Source: Parcubacteria group bacterium GW2011_GWA2_40_143
GTDB taxonomy: Bacteria; Patescibacteriota; Minisyncoccia; UBA9983
NCBI GenBank assembly: GCA_000996035.1
Contig: LBYH01000010.1
Location: 1-37,359, forward strand
Direction of reading: 5' to 3'
Length of the DNA stretch: 37,359 nt
Part shown: one piece after another, positions 37,292 through 37,359 of the stretch
How positions within the stretch are numbered: the stretch's first letter is position 1
How the letters are laid out: each line of letters starts with the position of its first letter
Position numbers and translations under genes: made by a program
Notes under the pieces: model-generated
What the model was told of the DNA's origin: nothing
What the model saw: only the letters and a program-made list of their open reading frames with translations
Databases searched by the model: none

Positions 37292-37359
37292 CCTTTCATT
37301 TCTTTTATTTTTTCCTATGTTTAAATAATCTTAATGTGTCTGAAAGAAATATCGTCGCA

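Noticed and set aside
37326-37359. Start of a new gene at the right edge
   Set aside because: A short ATG frame (MCLKEISS) runs off the end; too little sequence to support.

Overview
The window looks like a chromosomal segment of a small-genome bacterium of the Candidate Phyla Radiation (Patescibacteria, probably Parcubacteria-like). Evidence: a compact AT-rich chromosome; a str-S10-spc ribosomal cluster with no uL30 between S5 and L15 (a known CPR trait) and also no uL29 between L16 and S17; very short or absent mRNA leaders; housekeeping genes without Shine-Dalgarno (SD) sequences; and many single-membrane-anchored secreted proteins of unknown role. The lineage is inferred from gene content, not from a tree.

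Layout. 1-3117 (minus): a cut-off XRE regulator, tRNA-Lys, then a ruvA-mutM-lamin-tail protein-DoxX run. 3171-7383 (plus): rpsT, tRNA-Arg, an anchored NHL-like propeller protein, a Fic-domain protein and a THUMP/methyltransferase RNA-modifying enzyme. 7487-13000: a two-TM protein divergent from metG, pyruvoyl-dependent arginine decarboxylase, a SurA-N chaperone, an M15 peptidase, two SD-led orphan small genes and a DUF805 protein. 13400-20000 is an accessory, surface-oriented block: a type IV pilin operon whose promoter carries a poly-G spacer, an anchored glycoside-hydrolase-like protein, a truncated relative abutting an insertion sequence, a second insertion sequence, and another anchored beta-propeller-like protein. 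20150-21964: tRNA-Ser, a HicB/HicA toxin-antitoxin pair, a long bL28 and an M50 protease. 22017-37148: rpsL-rpsG-fusA, two tiny genes, tuf, then rpsJ through secY.

The last third is the translation and secretion machinery, with internal promoters before tuf, rplW and rplE. Recurrent promoter architecture is the most coherent signal: an extended -10 of the form TGC-TAnnnT (or TG followed by a near-consensus -10) placed so that transcription should start at or a few bases before the start codon (rpsL, rpsT, ruvA, the M50 gene, the 7487-7957 gene). In two divergent intergenic regions one near-palindromic -10 serves both strands.

Other leads: a G10 tract in the -35/-10 spacer of the pilin operon (candidate phase variation); start codons of both transposases embedded in hairpins; two dispersed hairpin repeats, one marking gene ends and one found just after fusA and just after secY; and small orphan genes with strong SDs amid SD-less neighbours. 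No CRISPR array or complete recognisable defence operon was seen apart from HicBA and the Fic protein.
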